A stretch of DNA of 64,000 bases, taken from assembly GCA_949825065.1 (NCBI GenBank), contig OX463841.1, positions 16,073,064-16,137,063 of the forward strand, given 5' to 3'. The stretch comes from Odontocerum albicorne (lineage: Eukaryota; Arthropoda; Insecta; Trichoptera; Odontoceridae). Below, one piece after another: positions 1 to 10,574 of the stretch (positions are counted from its first letter, which is position 1; every line of letters begins with the position of its first letter). The notes under the pieces were generated by a model. It saw only the letters and a program-made list of their open reading frames with translations. It ran no database searches and was not told where the DNA came from. Both the position numbers and the translations under genes were made by a program.

Positions 1-728
1 CGTTCAATTGTTACAATCCCTTTTTATTTTAGTACATTTAGTACCCGCTTTTACGTTTTTATTTCCCGCAATTTACGTTTGAAATATTTAAAATGCAAAT
101 CAATTTATTAACGTATTTAATAAAATGCGCGACGATTTAAAATATTTGAAATGAATATTAGGAAGCAGACATATGTTGTTTCTATTTATAGACACGTGTG
201 CACCTGCAGCGCTCATAGTCAAGGTTACACGAGTCGTGTAATACGAGTACGATGCAATTGATGGGAAATTTAGCCAATCAGAGGCAGGTAGACTGTATAG
301 TTGGTCAATTTGTGCTTGTGTTTTAAACGTGTCGGTCGTGTACATACTCGTACAATGTCAATTGTCGTGTATTTCGTGTGTCAATTTACATTTTTTTCAT
401 TTCTTTTAATTTTTCGTTGAATCCCTTCAAATAATGTCTCAGCAAAGAGAAACATTATCGATTCAAGAGAAAAGGAAAATTCTCGAAAATGTGAATAAAC
501 ACGTTGTTGGTTCACGTGTTTCGCTCGCGCGTGATTTCAGGATACCCATTACAACTTTGGCTACGATAATAAAAAATCGCGAATCGATTGAAAAAAGTTT
601 CCCGATTTGCGTGATTATCTAAATAAAAAATTAATTTCAATTTTTTTTATAGCCTCGAACCTACGTTTTCCCCCCAATTACGTTTTTTTTATCAGTCCCT
701 TCAAAAACGTAAAAACGGGGTTTCACTG
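1..728 (+). mobile_element. Tigger/pogo-like DNA transposon relic
   Basis: The open frame at 434-622 encodes 62 residues matching the N-terminal CENP-B/pogo helix-turn-helix: LSIQEKRKILENV, then LARDFRIPITTLATIIKNR, which bind the terminal repeats in this family. The frame runs out of homology after ESIEKSF and joins directly to a terminal region, so the DDE catalytic domain is deleted. The right end reads ACGGGGTTTCACTG followed by TA, as expected for a pogo/Tigger inverted repeat and TA target site. The start of the window carries related ACGTTTTT-rich sequence, so the left end lies just outside. It is an internally deleted, non-autonomous copy. Confidence 0.75.
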
Positions 729-731
729 TAT

Positions 732-1190
732 ATAACATTGATTCTGTAAGTACAATGTATGGCAGTAAAACTGTTATCTCAAATTAAAGGTTTTCGGTAA
801 AAGTATAATTTAATTTTAAACACAGATTGCTTATTTATTCTGACTTCAAATGGTTAGCAAAAAAATTATTTTAAAAAAGCTTTTATAGTTTTCAAGTTAA
901 AAACACTCGTAACCTTAAACCTCTCAATTCAAAAACCTATTTGGCCATGGATTTAAAGAAATCCTCAATTCGAATTCGTAGAGAAAGTGTTTTTTCTCAT
1001 ACTTTGACTTTCCTAGTGTAATTTAATGTTCAAACATTTCATTTATTATTCTCACTTGATGTTTTTCTTGCGCTTTATTTTTTTTTTATTTGGATAATTT
1101 TGCTTCTCCAATTGAAAGTTTGTGGACTGTCGTAGAATGCGAATAGATATTGAATTCCATTAGAAATAGTTTCAACTCCACTGTTTCAGG
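732..1190. other. No recognisable feature
   Basis: AT-rich sequence with homopolymer runs. I see no coding signal, tRNA-like box or terminal repeat here. Confidence 0.5.
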
Positions 1191-1227
1191 GTGTCTCAAC
1201 TACAAGAGAACCTTTTTTTATTGGCTT

Positions 1228-1450
1228 TATTGGACTCATTGCACTATGCACTACACACATACACTACACCTAAAGCCGAATGTGTTACTATCACACATCA
1301 GAAGAACTACAAAGATTTCTTTGTAGTTTGTTTTCCCTTGGTAAGTTTTCTGCGGTATTCATCCAAATTCGTTTTTCTAAATATATATTCATTCGGAGAC
1401 GTGTCTAAACCAATGGCCGCATGCACCACCTTCCTGTCCGTACACTCAAC
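1228..1450 (-). repeat. Dispersed repeat family X, copy 1
   Basis: On the minus strand this contains the blocks AGGAAGGTGGTGCATGCGG and ACACATTCGGCTTTAGG, which recur at 16236-16440, 31915-32115, 33300-33470 and 45165-45310. No protein is encoded, and no clear inverted ends were found. The family is unclassified, perhaps a non-autonomous DNA element or the 3' part of a retroelement. Confidence 0.55.
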
Positions 1451-1489
1451 ATATATATATTTATTTTATGGTATTTTTAATATGTCAAT

Positions 1490-1705
1490 AATAGTGGGCC
1501 TGAGTTCCGAGTAAGAGCGCTCTTGAGGAGAACCCGCTCTGTAAACAACGCTATATAATTTGTCCATTATTATTATTTAAATTTCTTGCGAAAATATTTA
1601 CAATAAATGTATTTTTGTGAATTTCGTGGGTCTGCGTTCCGAGTAACAGTGCCCTTGAGGAGACTCTGCTCTGTAAACAACGCTACATAAAACAACGCTA
1701 CATAA
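1490..1705 (+). mobile_element. LINE-B 3' tails, two adjacent copies
   Basis: Two copies (about 1490-1580 and 1620-1705) share GAGTTCCGAGTAA, CTTGAGGAGA and TGTAAACAACGCTA, followed by an ATTATTATT tail in the first. The same block ends the coding LINE fragment at 38120-38450, so these are severely 5'-truncated LINE insertions. The second has a short internal duplication of AACAACGCTACATAA. Confidence 0.6.
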
Positions 1706-1709
1706 TTTG

Positions 1710-2505
1710 GTGTATAATATTATAAAAATGTATCAATACATTAAATTAATAAATAAATAGATTTATATACCATACATATTAACGTAAGGTTGTTTCGAAA
1801 TCTCCTGGTTATGATCGAAGAAACTGCATCGAAATTTTCCGGAAGTTGCGACTTGAAACTCATTGAAATATATTTCCTTTCTGCCGAAATCTACATTTAT
1901 ACTACAATATATAATTTCCTTTCTATCGGAAATATATTTTTCTTTCTGTCTAATTCTGTCGAAATCTACATTTATATAATTTCCTTTCTATCGGAAATAT
2001 ATTATCCTTTCTATCGAAATCTACCCAAAACCAAATATGATTTTTCGTTGACTCAGCATAATATTATCTTATAATACGGTCAAGTTTTAGAAACACTTGC
2101 TTTAATAAACCTATCTAAAATTATGAATCTTATTTCCTGCTAGGCGATGATTAGATTTGACTTATTATTTTCTTACGCTTCGCCTCAATTTGATTTTAAT
2201 TGACCGGAGAAAAATATACACGCTTCGTATTTCATTCTTTATGCTCGCCTTAATTTAATGGCGAACTATCGCTTCAGACGGCTGAGAACGCCTCATCATT
2301 TCGCACATGAAACATCAATTTAACACTCGCATTATCGCTATGATTAGTTTTTTGTGCATATTTTAACTAACACATTTAGCTTCTTTTTATTTATGAAAGA
2401 TAGTATGTCAAAGCATAATATAGACGCATGAAAAAAATATATAAATAGTCATTAATATCTACCGACTAGACACGACTTTAATTTATTTCAAGAACTTTGA
2501 TAAAC
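1710..2505. repeat. AT-rich DNA with short tandem repeat at 1866-2023
   Basis: Between 1866 and 2023 the blocks TTTCCTTTCTATCGGAAATA and CGAAATCTACATTTATA alternate about two and a half times, giving a degenerate minisatellite of roughly 70 bp. The rest of the stretch shows nothing recognisable. Confidence 0.5.
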
Positions 2506-2515
2506 AATACTTAAA

Positions 2516-2880
2516 TATCTTGTAATTTGTTTTATCAAACACTGTTTATTCCACTTTTTGTAACGGTATAGCCCTACCGGTTTCAAGGATTTCACCTCAT
2601 CACCAGGGGAGCACAAATAAGACTCGAATTATGTTCGAACTGGTACCGATATACACGCTTCTAACGGTTAACATTCTGGCTGAGGACTGGGGATGGAAGG
2701 AGGAAGGAGACAATCTCGGCGAGCAGCGGAGAGATTCTTGGGATATATGTGTTTTCCAGATGTTCACCTCGATGCACTGACTTAGAAATTTCTAGGGCCT
2801 CTAATCTGTCCAATTTATTTCCGTTACTACTGATATGTAAGAATTTGGCATCATCGACAGAAAATGTATGGTTTTCACGA
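2516..2880 (-). mobile_element. Penelope-like element (PLE-1) 3' end, minus arm of palindrome
   Basis: On the minus strand an open frame ends in RENHTFSVDDAKFLHISS, then LEALEISKSVHRGEHL and a stop near 2669. This matches the C-terminal part of the GIY-YIG endonuclease of Penelope-like retroelements (HTF, a hydrophobic strand, LEALEI). Downstream, in element orientation, is a conserved non-coding tail with GAAACCGGTAGGG and AAAGTGGAATAAACAGTG, which recurs at least seven times in the window. The reverse transcriptase is missing (5' truncation). This copy meets an inverted partner at about 2880. Confidence 0.8.
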
Positions 2881-3200
2881 TTAGAGGTCCTAGAAATTTC
2901 TAAGTCAGTGCATCGGGGTGAACATCTGGCAAACACATATATCCCAAGAATCTCTTCGCTACTCGCTGAGATTGTCTCCTTGCTCGCTCCACCCCATACC
3001 TCAGCCCAATGTTCACCGTTAGAAGCGTGTATATCGGTACCAGTTTGAACATAATTCAGTCTTGTTTGTGCTCCCTGAAGATGACGTGAAAGCCTTGAAA
3101 CCGGTTGAGTTATACCGTTACAAAAAGTGGAATAAACAGTGTTTGATAAAACAAATTACAATGTCTTTAAACCTTCACAATGTTAATGCCTTAACTATAC
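2881..3200 (+). mobile_element. Penelope-like element (PLE-1) 3' end, plus arm of palindrome
   Basis: Mirror copy of the preceding element. It starts at the LEVLEISKSVHRGEHL part of the endonuclease, so it is truncated slightly later than its partner, and runs through the shared tail to TTAATGCCTTAACTAT. The two arms together form an inverted repeat of more than 600 bp with a short asymmetric centre. Head-to-head truncated copies are a known habit of Penelope-like elements. Confidence 0.8.
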
Positions 3201-3360
3201 ACAATACTTAAATATCTATTTAATTTGTTTAAGCTTTATATTCGGTCAAGGGATCGTCTGTATAATGATGTTATTCCTGTCATGAATTTGGCATTCACTT
3301 TTTTTATGAGATAAGACAAACAGTTATAGGTATATTTCAATAGAAATACTGCCTACTTAC

Positions 3361-3523
3361 GGTTGCAGACTTTATTCCCGTTGGAACCCAGATTTAAAAA
3401 AATATATTTCAGTCTGGTTTTCACTAAAGGCTACTTTAACATATTTTTGTCTTGTTGGAAGATATTGCCACATGGCAATCAGCCCACCAAGTTGTATATA
3501 ACGAAAGTGTAATACAATACAAA
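3361..3523 (+). mobile_element. SINE-1 copy, 5'-truncated
   Basis: Begins within the tRNA-like head (CCCGTTGGAACCCAG), then the SINE-1 body and the tail with TTGGAAGATATTGCCACATG and CGAAAGTGTAATACAATAC. The AATAC-type 3' repeat closes the element. Confidence 0.75.
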
Positions 3524-3654
3524 AGAATATCTATAGGGTACCATAAAACGGGAAATATTTTTTCACACACTGAAATCTACCTTATTCTTGCGACCAATGC
3601 ATAAAGGGCTTTTTAAATATTAATTTAAACATAAAAATTTACACATGCATACCA

Positions 3655-4345
3655 TCTTAGATACTATTTATATACCAACACCATTTCACTATCGGAGCAG
3701 GCAGAGAGGACAAAGCTTTAGACATTATTATATCGGCACACATCCTTTATCTCTTCTTCATTCATACGCCTTCTTATAAAACAACGACATTTAACGTTTC
3801 CTTCTTTCAATATATTATTCACTTGATCCAATCATATTTTCCTGTGTCTTCATCTACCACTCCTCCTCACGTTTGCTCTGCATATTTTGTTAGTCTTTCT
3901 TCATTAATCCTTTCCATGTTCCCAAATCATTTCATAATGCTCTTTTTCTTCTTAGTCAATACATCAACTTTAAGTTAGCATTCATCCCTTCTCACTTAAT
4001 TCTATTATATATTATGTTTTATTCTCAGTGCACACCACATTTCTACAGCATTTATTCGACTCTTCTCGGTTTTATTCTCAGTGCACACCACATTTCTACA
4101 GCATTTATTCGACTCCTCTCGGTTTTTTCCACGTCTATATCTCACATCCATATATCAAAGTTGACACTAAAACACTGTTGTGGATTATCATCTTAGATTT
4201 TGATACAGTCCAGTTCAAGAATTTATGTTTTTAGGGCCTCATTATTATTTTTTCTATCACTATACGCAGTTTGATGTCCCTCGTAACTCTTCCTTCATTT
4301 GAGAAAAATACTTCCCAAATAGCAGAATTCCTCAAAACACTTTTT
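3655..4345 (-). mobile_element. LINE-C (RTE-like C-terminal region) relic
   Basis: Minus-strand copy of a degenerate LINE 3' region also present at 14225-14905, 27620-27870, 36540-37330, 37735-38030, 44150-44565 and 61225-61665. Shared features are the block encoding EEFCYLGSIF, a segment resembling the post-RT domain, and a 3' end that reads GGCGTGATGG followed by a TATG/TATA-rich tail in better copies. A 56-bp piece around 4014-4125 is duplicated in tandem. Many stops; not functional. Confidence 0.6.
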
Positions 4346-4757
4346 ATTTATTTAGATCACTGACTATGATTTTTTTATTTCTATCGAAAGCTCGTCCCTG
4401 AAGGCTGTTTCTGTAAAAGTTTTGCGTTTTATGTAACTAAAGGACATAACAGAACATGAAACGATGGGTAATTTCAGGACAGAAAGACAGGCTTCGATGT
4501 CTTATTTTCATGTATTTAAAGGAAATTTTGACTTACTTCAAAACGCTTGTTATTTATTTCGATCAATGACTATGTTTCTTTTTTATTTCTACCGGAAGCT
4601 CGTCCCTGAAGGCTGTTTCTGTAAAAAAAAATGCATTCTATGTAACTTAAGGGCATAACAAAACAATAAATTTTGGGTAATTTCAGGACAGAAAGACAGG
4701 TTTCGATGTCTTATTTTCATGTATTTACAGGAAATTTTGACTTACTTCAATTTTTTT
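4333..4757. repeat. Tandem duplication of about 208 bp in intron
   Basis: Two copies (from about 4333 and 4539) share GCTCGTCCCTGAAGGCTG, GGTAATTTCAGGACAGAAAG and GGAAATTTTGACTTACTTCA. The second copy runs straight into the pyrimidine tract and acceptor AG of the exon at 4764. The repeat is therefore a duplication of the intron's 3' end. Confidence 0.85.
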
Positions 4758-4763
4758 TTTCAG

Positions 4764-4878
4764 GAAAAGTCCCCTAAGAATGGTCCCATTCATGAGTTCC
4801 GCAGCAAGAGACTAAGGAAAGCCAGACCTTGTCATGCCTGTCATCGTCCCGTTAACGGCACTGCGTCCTGCTGCAGAG
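4764..4878 (+). CDS. Exon of tensin-like C1-domain protein (first half of C1)
   Basis: A 115-bp exon preceded by a run of ten T and CAG and followed by GTAATA. It encodes 38 codons plus one base: EKSPKNGPIHEF, RSKRLRKARPCHAC, HRPVNGTASCCR. With the exon at 7345 it gives H-x12-C-x2-C-x10-C-x2-C-x4-H-x2-C, the ligand order of a C1 zinc finger. The short ten-residue loop between the second and third Cys is typical of the C1 domain of tensins, focal-adhesion proteins linking integrins to actin; most PKC-type C1 domains have longer loops. I infer a tensin homologue; another atypical C1 protein is possible. The upstream exon was not found. The base composition is clearly richer in GC than the flanking intron. 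Confidence 0.75.
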
Positions 4879-5282
4879 GTAATATATCTTCAATGACTCA
4901 AGAGACTAGTATATAAGCCATTGATAATCAGATTTTGAAAGATGTATATTAATATGAGAAAAGCCAAATATATATGCCAGGATATGAGGTGTTTTTCCCT
5001 GATTTTTCTTTTCTCTCCATCATCCCTTCATTTTATTTTGATTGATGATATCTAATTCTTACTTTTATTACGAGAATATTGTTCATAAAGATGAATAATC
5101 ATTGAAGTTTTTAGGGAGTCGCTCGCCCTCTGTGATTTTGACAAGCGTCAGCCATCACAGCGCCATTGTTTCAGTAATTCGAATGTTACACACTACTGAT
5201 ACAAAATAATACAAATACCTTGAATGCATTGTTAATTTAAATCCCTGCTGTCAGAAACTAATTCGTAGAGCTAGGAAAGATA

Positions 5283-5466
5283 TTTCCGAACATTTATTAA
5301 TAAAGAACGAACATTCCCGAATAAAAGAACATTTCCAAACAAAATAACATTTCCGAACAAAGGAACATTCCGAACAAAAGAACTTTTACGAACAAAATAA
5401 CATTTCCGAACAAAGGAACATTTCTGAACAAAAGAACATTTCCGAACAATAGAACATTTCCGAACA
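5283..5466. repeat. Minisatellite, unit about 18 bp
   Basis: About ten diverged repeats of AAAGAACATTTCCGAACA, with variants such as AAATAACATTTCCGAACA and AAAGAACTTTTACGAACA. Simple tandem repeat without coding potential. Confidence 0.85.
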
Positions 5467-5539
5467 TTAATTTATCGACTGAAATATACTTTTCAGTGAA
5501 AAAATAACTCCCAAGAAATCAAGTTAAAATGTAGATATG

Positions 5540-5706
5540 GTATTGTATACAGTACAACCTGAATTCCATGAAAAAATCCTACCAACCAGAAAGAAAATTA
5601 ATGGGCCGATTAAAAAAAACCTGATTGGGATCCGATTTACGGGATTACCCGAAACCCAAGATTGAAATACAAGCGTTTTACTAACTAAGCCATTGAGTGG
5701 GAGGGT
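5540..5706 (-). mobile_element. SINE-1 copy, degenerate
   Basis: The minus strand shows the tail remnant with GGTTGTACTGTATACAATAC, the CTTTCTGGTTGGT block, and a decayed tRNA-like head (AAGACGC-like region, box B remnant near 5650). Full length but heavily mutated. Confidence 0.6.
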
Positions 5707-6654
5707 TTATATATAAACATATGTATGCAAAAATTAATCAATTAAAAAAACTTTTCATTGGCATACTATGAGAGGTGAAAGAAAGGAAATCGCTTTGTAG
5801 AATAAAAAACTAAAAACTGCTGGACAATATCCTAATTACCATACAATTTTCCAAATATTATATACATTTTCTTAAATTTTTGACTATCATCAACTTTTGT
5901 TGAGAGGTAATCAATTATATTTAAGCCGTTAAAAATAAATTTCATGAATTATTGCATCTTGTCTAGCAGGCTTAAATAATACATTCTTTATTTTAAACAA
6001 ATTTGAACACCATTCTCGATAAAATATTTTACATTCCCCTTAGACTTGCTTGATTCCCGTTAAAATAAATAACTGACTTACTTTGACAAATCAGTAATTG
6101 TAAATGACCAAATTAAAGTTGCACCAGATTCGATAGGATCACGATATACTCGTATTTTTATAAAGTCTACCCAAAAAAGGTAAAAATAATTTAAGAAATT
6201 ATGGCACCGCTAAAATAAAAGTATTTTTATCCCAGAGTTGTGAAATAAAGTTTGAAATTAATTTATCTTGAGTTATTTCTCATCCGTTTACGGAATTTGT
6301 AGAATAGGGCTAAATATTTCTCGAACCGTAAGTTTAATTCAAGTGTAGACACGATACCATAGTGTTTGGAATAGCGAAGGAAACAATATTCCTTCCTATC
6401 CCATCCCTATTTTGGACCTTTCCGTTTGATATTAAACATTCCAGGACTTTTTTGCTATTCAAATTGAATTCCTGGAAAGGATGTTTATTTCGCATATATA
6501 TTAAAAGTTAATCGGCATACGAGCATATCTACTCGATACTATCAACAAAAAACTTCACAATGTACTATTGTATAATACAATGGTGGTTAATGTTTTACCC
6601 TGTACCCCCCATATCTTAATTCAAAGATGTGACAATAGATCAGTATTATAATTA

Positions 6655-7010
6655 TGCATTAAATTTCACTAATCTACAACTTATTTACACTACACTGTAT
6701 CTAATCAACACTACACCTGATTTACACTACACTACACTCATAAACACCACACTTTACATAATTTACACTACACTACAACCAATTAACACTACATTTCACC
6801 TAATTTACACTGCACTATACTATACGTAAGTAACAATATACTACACATTATTTAAATTATGCTACATCTAATTAGCATCACACTACACCTAATTTACACT
6901 ACATTACAGATAATTTATACTACACTATACCTTATTTACATAACAGTACATCTGATTAACATCACACTACATCACATCTATTTAACACTATGTTACACTA
7001 CACTATGATT
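6655..7010. repeat. Degenerate ACACTACA minisatellite
   Basis: Repeats of ACACTACACTA alternating with CTAATTTACACTACA and variants, with no strict period. It lies in the intron just upstream of the 7345 exon. Confidence 0.8.
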
Positions 7011-7344
7011 TTTTTCTATTTAAATAAAAAACATGTTTTATGCATATTTTTATTTAAATTATTTTTTTTAGAAAATTCTGTCAGCAATTTCAGACAAGGA
7101 TATTTGGAAACATACTTAATTTCAAAGGGATTTTGGAAAACAATGATCGTTTTCCTTTTCAATTCTTTTTCAAAATTTGAGAAATAGTATTTTTCAAAGC
7201 GATATAACTTTGAATTTAGTGAGATACTTTTAAGTCTAAAGACCCCTTCAAATGTTTTCTTTATTAATTTTTCGATAAAAAAAAATATTTCTTTAAAATT
7301 ATATTTTTCCAATTTCATCATTTAAATTGTCTTATTTTTTACAG

Positions 7345-7382
7345 TGTGCAAATACGTGTGTCACGAGGCTTGTGAAAATAAG
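7345..7382 (+). CDS. Exon of tensin-like C1-domain protein (second part of C1)
   Basis: A 38-bp exon between TTATTTTTTACAG and GTACGT. Joined in phase to the exon at 4764 it reads VCKYVCHEACENK, supplying the third and fourth Cys-pair ligand, the His and a further Cys of a C1 zinc finger. Tensin C1 domains carry a very similar CRVCK(x)xCHxxCExK stretch. The exon ends in phase 0. The final Cys of the domain, normally seven residues on, must lie in the next exon; I scanned downstream for an acceptor followed by a suitable Val/Thr-rich start and found no convincing one in this window. Very short exon, but splice signals and motif agree. Confidence 0.75.
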
Positions 7383-8679
7383 GTACGTACGCAGCCATTT
7401 TTAAATTATTTGATATATTATAAATAAGCTATATTTTAATTATAACAAAATGTACGTTTAAAGCAAGTAGCGATACAAATCTTCCCGTGGCCAAACTGGG
7501 AAACATTGCCTTTAAACCATGGACGCAAACCTATATTTAAAGCTTTCCTCATACGACTCATCAACAGTATTATCTACTTTCGGGTAGATGGCAGTGTACA
7601 ACAAAATTACAATATTGTTATATTACAGTGAAAATAACTTTTTAAAATTTCTTATATTTTTAAGATAAAATAAGAATTTATAATTTATTGAACGTGAGTT
7701 AAAATAAATATTTTTTTTGTAAATATTTAAACATCGGTTAAAATATATTTAGTTGAATTTAAGATCAACAGATGCTCCTCCGTGTAACGTTTCGAGTTAA
7801 TTATTACTTTGAAATATACTGATTTTTTCTAAAATATTCAGCGTTATTTCTTTCAACCGCAACGCAATTTTGAAAAATTGACATATAACTAAAATATAAA
7901 ATATCGTTATTTCATTGATCTCATCTAACAAATAATAAATATCTATTGGATTGTTAAGAATCTGAAATCTTTCCAAGAACGCTTTCAGTTCATTGTAGAA
8001 TCATTTAAAAAGTGTCCTCTTTATGAAGTCTCTTCAAGGTTCAGAAACTCTATATTACATTCGACGAGAAAATCAGATCTATGCAACTTGGCACATACGA
8101 TTTATTTGCTCCATTAAGGATGTTAACAACGCTTTTAAACCTTGACAGAGTATTTGAGCACATGACGATATTGTTAAGTATGGTTGTTATTAGTATAATA
8201 TTAGCAGACGCATAAGTATAAATTTGATTAAATTTAGGATTAATAATAAAGGAATACTTTTAAAATGAATTATCAGTATCCCAATCGTTGTAGAAGCTGA
8301 CATGGCGATACATTTTAGGAAAAATAACAAAAAAAAACATTAAAAAAAAAGCGCGGCAATATGTCAAACTTCCATCCAGTGACTCAAGAGAGAGACCGCG
8401 TGTTACAGAACTTCGAGACGCATTTTATAAGCTTCACTGATTGGCCAATAAGTGCAGAATTAATAAGTCCTAATATTTGATTGGTTACAACGATGATATC
8501 ACTTCGTTCTGCAGCCCATTCCAGCAGTTGGGAGTTTAAACCAATCGACTGGCAATATTTATCTCCATTTCAGCTTATATGTATTTTAATAATTGCATAC
8601 AGAAGACTTCTATTTCAATAATTTTAACATTTGGCACGTAATTTAACGTAATTTATAGATAATTTCTTATAGTTTACAC
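7383..8679. other. Intron-like AT-rich DNA, nothing recognised
   Basis: No coding or repeat signal I can name. Around 8340-8530 the GC content rises and two CCAAT-type motifs occur (GATTGGCCAA, TTGATTGGTT), but no start site is evident. Confidence 0.4.
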
Positions 8680-9325
8680 CAAAGATTCTCAAAGTGGTCT
8701 ATATGGACCCCCAAGGGTCGATTTCGACTTGCAGGGGGTCTATGTCAGCGAGAAAAGAAATTGGGGGTGCACGAGATGTAAATGGGGGTCCACGTGAGCG
8801 GATCCCATTTAAGCAGATCATCATCAGTATTTAGGCGTTCCGTAAACGTCTTATTACACCTAACATAGATTGTGTGTACATAATACTTATATTAGACATA
8901 GAAAATACTTATAATAAAGAAATCGAATGCACATCACTGAACGTGGAGTTCACCTCACTAATTTTAAGCCAAATATTGAATCATTGCTATCAGAGCATCA
9001 GGTTCATCTCTCTCATTAACGGTATTATTTGTGTATTCATTTTATGTAAGAATTTTACAAGGTTTTGATTTGTTTCGTTCCAAAGCTAAATATTTACTTG
9101 CAGTTTATCTTTTCAATAAAGGTATGAATAAAAATTGTAAATGTAAATTTACAATTGTCCACTCTACAAAAAACCTTATCAAGGTGAACAGCACTGTGTC
9201 AGCTGTCAAAAACACATTTGAAGTTAATAAGTTTAGGAAAATTCAATATTTGGCAAGCAGGGGGTCTACGGAAAACAAAAAAACCGCCAAGTGGTCTACG
9301 GGGCGAAAAAGTTTGGGAAACTATG
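8680..9325. mobile_element. Non-autonomous hAT transposon
   Basis: The left end CAAAGATTCTCAAAGTGG and the right end AGTTTGGGAAACTATG are imperfect inverted repeats of the hAT TTCYCAAASTTT type. They are flanked by an 8-bp duplication with one mismatch: GTTTACAC (8672-8679) and GTATACAC (9326-9333). GTGGTCTA and GGGGGTCTA(C) blocks recur near both ends. The inside holds only meaningless open frames, so no transposase is encoded. Confidence 0.8.
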
Positions 9326-10195
9326 GTATACACAAAGTGGGCACTTTCATTATATTGTAGCATCTCAAAAAAGTGATTTTTTTAGACTCTGAAGGTTTCA
9401 TGAATTCATGTTACGGCAGGGTTATATATAACACTAATCAAAACAATCGCGTCTGTTTGGCCGATTCGCCTCAACACTGCTTCCAAATCGATTTAAAATA
9501 GGTCACTCATGACGTCACTGATTATTTCCTCTCTGGATACCCTCAGCGCTATGGCCGCATAACGGTCTCGGGGACGTTTTGTAAACATTAATTCACCTTT
9601 CTTCAAGGCGATAATCGTTCAAAAACAATGCGTACAATTTGTAAAAGGGGTATGATCGTTCACTTAGAGGCAGTATTGGGAAATATCAAAATGTAAGGAA
9701 ATGTTGACTCGAGAGTTTATTTTATATTTCATTTAAGCATTTTGTATTTGATTTTGCGTGGATATCGTAGTAATGTGCGTCTCGGGGAAGTATACTAAAG
9801 GTATTTTATTCGTTTTTTTTTTTTTTTTTTAATATTTTTTAACTTATGTTAAACTTGTATTACTCTTGCGAAATTTAAAAAATGTTAAACGGCCTGCAGT
9901 TTTTTTTATCAAATTAAAAATGTTCAAACCTTAGCTGAGGTCGTCGTCGACCAAAATTGAACACATCGAAATGGGAATAAAAAAAAGTTGTAATACGAAT
10001 TAAAAATTCTCGACAAAAATTCCATATTTTAAACAATTCAATGCCCTTTGCTGACAAAGAATTCTGCCTTCTCGTTAGATGTGCTGATTGGCTAAGTTAA
10101 ATAGATTAATTTAAATAGTAATATTTTGTTTTTATAAGTATTCAAATTTTATTACATTGTACCATACTACTAATGTACCTTAAAATATATCATTG
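9326..10195. other. No recognisable feature
   Basis: Contains a GC-richer patch at 9460-9600 with a TGACGTCA palindrome (CRE-like) near 9510 and a poly-T run near 9815. Nothing coding is supported. Confidence 0.4.
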
Positions 10196-10573
10196 TCACC
10201 TTGAAAACCATACTTTTTCTATCGATGATGCCAAATTCTTACATATCAGTAGCAACTGAAATCAATTGGACAGATTAGAGGCCCTAGAAATTTCTAAGTC
10301 AGTACATCGAGGCGAACATCTGGTAAACACATATATACCAAGAATCTCTCCACTGCTCGCCAAGGTCGTCCCATGCCTCTCTCAGCCCTCAGTCCCCAAC
10401 CCGAATGTCCCCTACCGTTAGAAGCGTGTATATCGGTACCAGTGCGAACGGAATGCAGTCTTGTTTGTGCTCCCCTGAAGATGAGGTGAAAACCTTGAAA
10501 CCGGTAGGGTTATACCGCTACAAAAAGTGGAATAAACAGTGTTTGATAAAACAAATTACGCGGTCGTTTAAAA
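10196..10573 (+). mobile_element. Penelope-like element (PLE-1) 3' end
   Basis: Carries the end of the GIY-YIG endonuclease frame (DDAKFLHISSN, LDRLEALEISKSVHRGEHL, one in-frame stop between them) and the standard tail: CTCCCCTGAAGATGAGG, CTTGAAACCGGTAGGG, AAAGTGGAATAAACAGTG. Unlike most copies it has no inverted partner. 5'-truncated. Confidence 0.8.
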
Positions 10574-10574
10574 T

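Larger units (their letters stand above)
4879..7344 (+). other. Intron between the two C1 exons
   Basis: It begins GTAATA and ends TTATTTTTTACAG, joining codon phase 1 (G|TG gives Val). It holds a short minisatellite, a decayed SINE-1 and an ACACTACA repeat; the stretches 4880-5280 and 5710-6640 show nothing else. Confidence 0.7.

Noticed and set aside
1191..1514. 107-codon plus-strand gene
   Set aside because: It overlaps repeat family X and a LINE-B tail and has no protein resemblance.
7016..7321. Minus-strand 101-codon gene
   Set aside because: Lys/Phe/Ile-rich translation of AT-rich intron, no family resemblance.
9031..9360. 109-codon ORF in the hAT element as transposase
   Set aside because: No hAT domain motif; it reads through the right terminal repeat.
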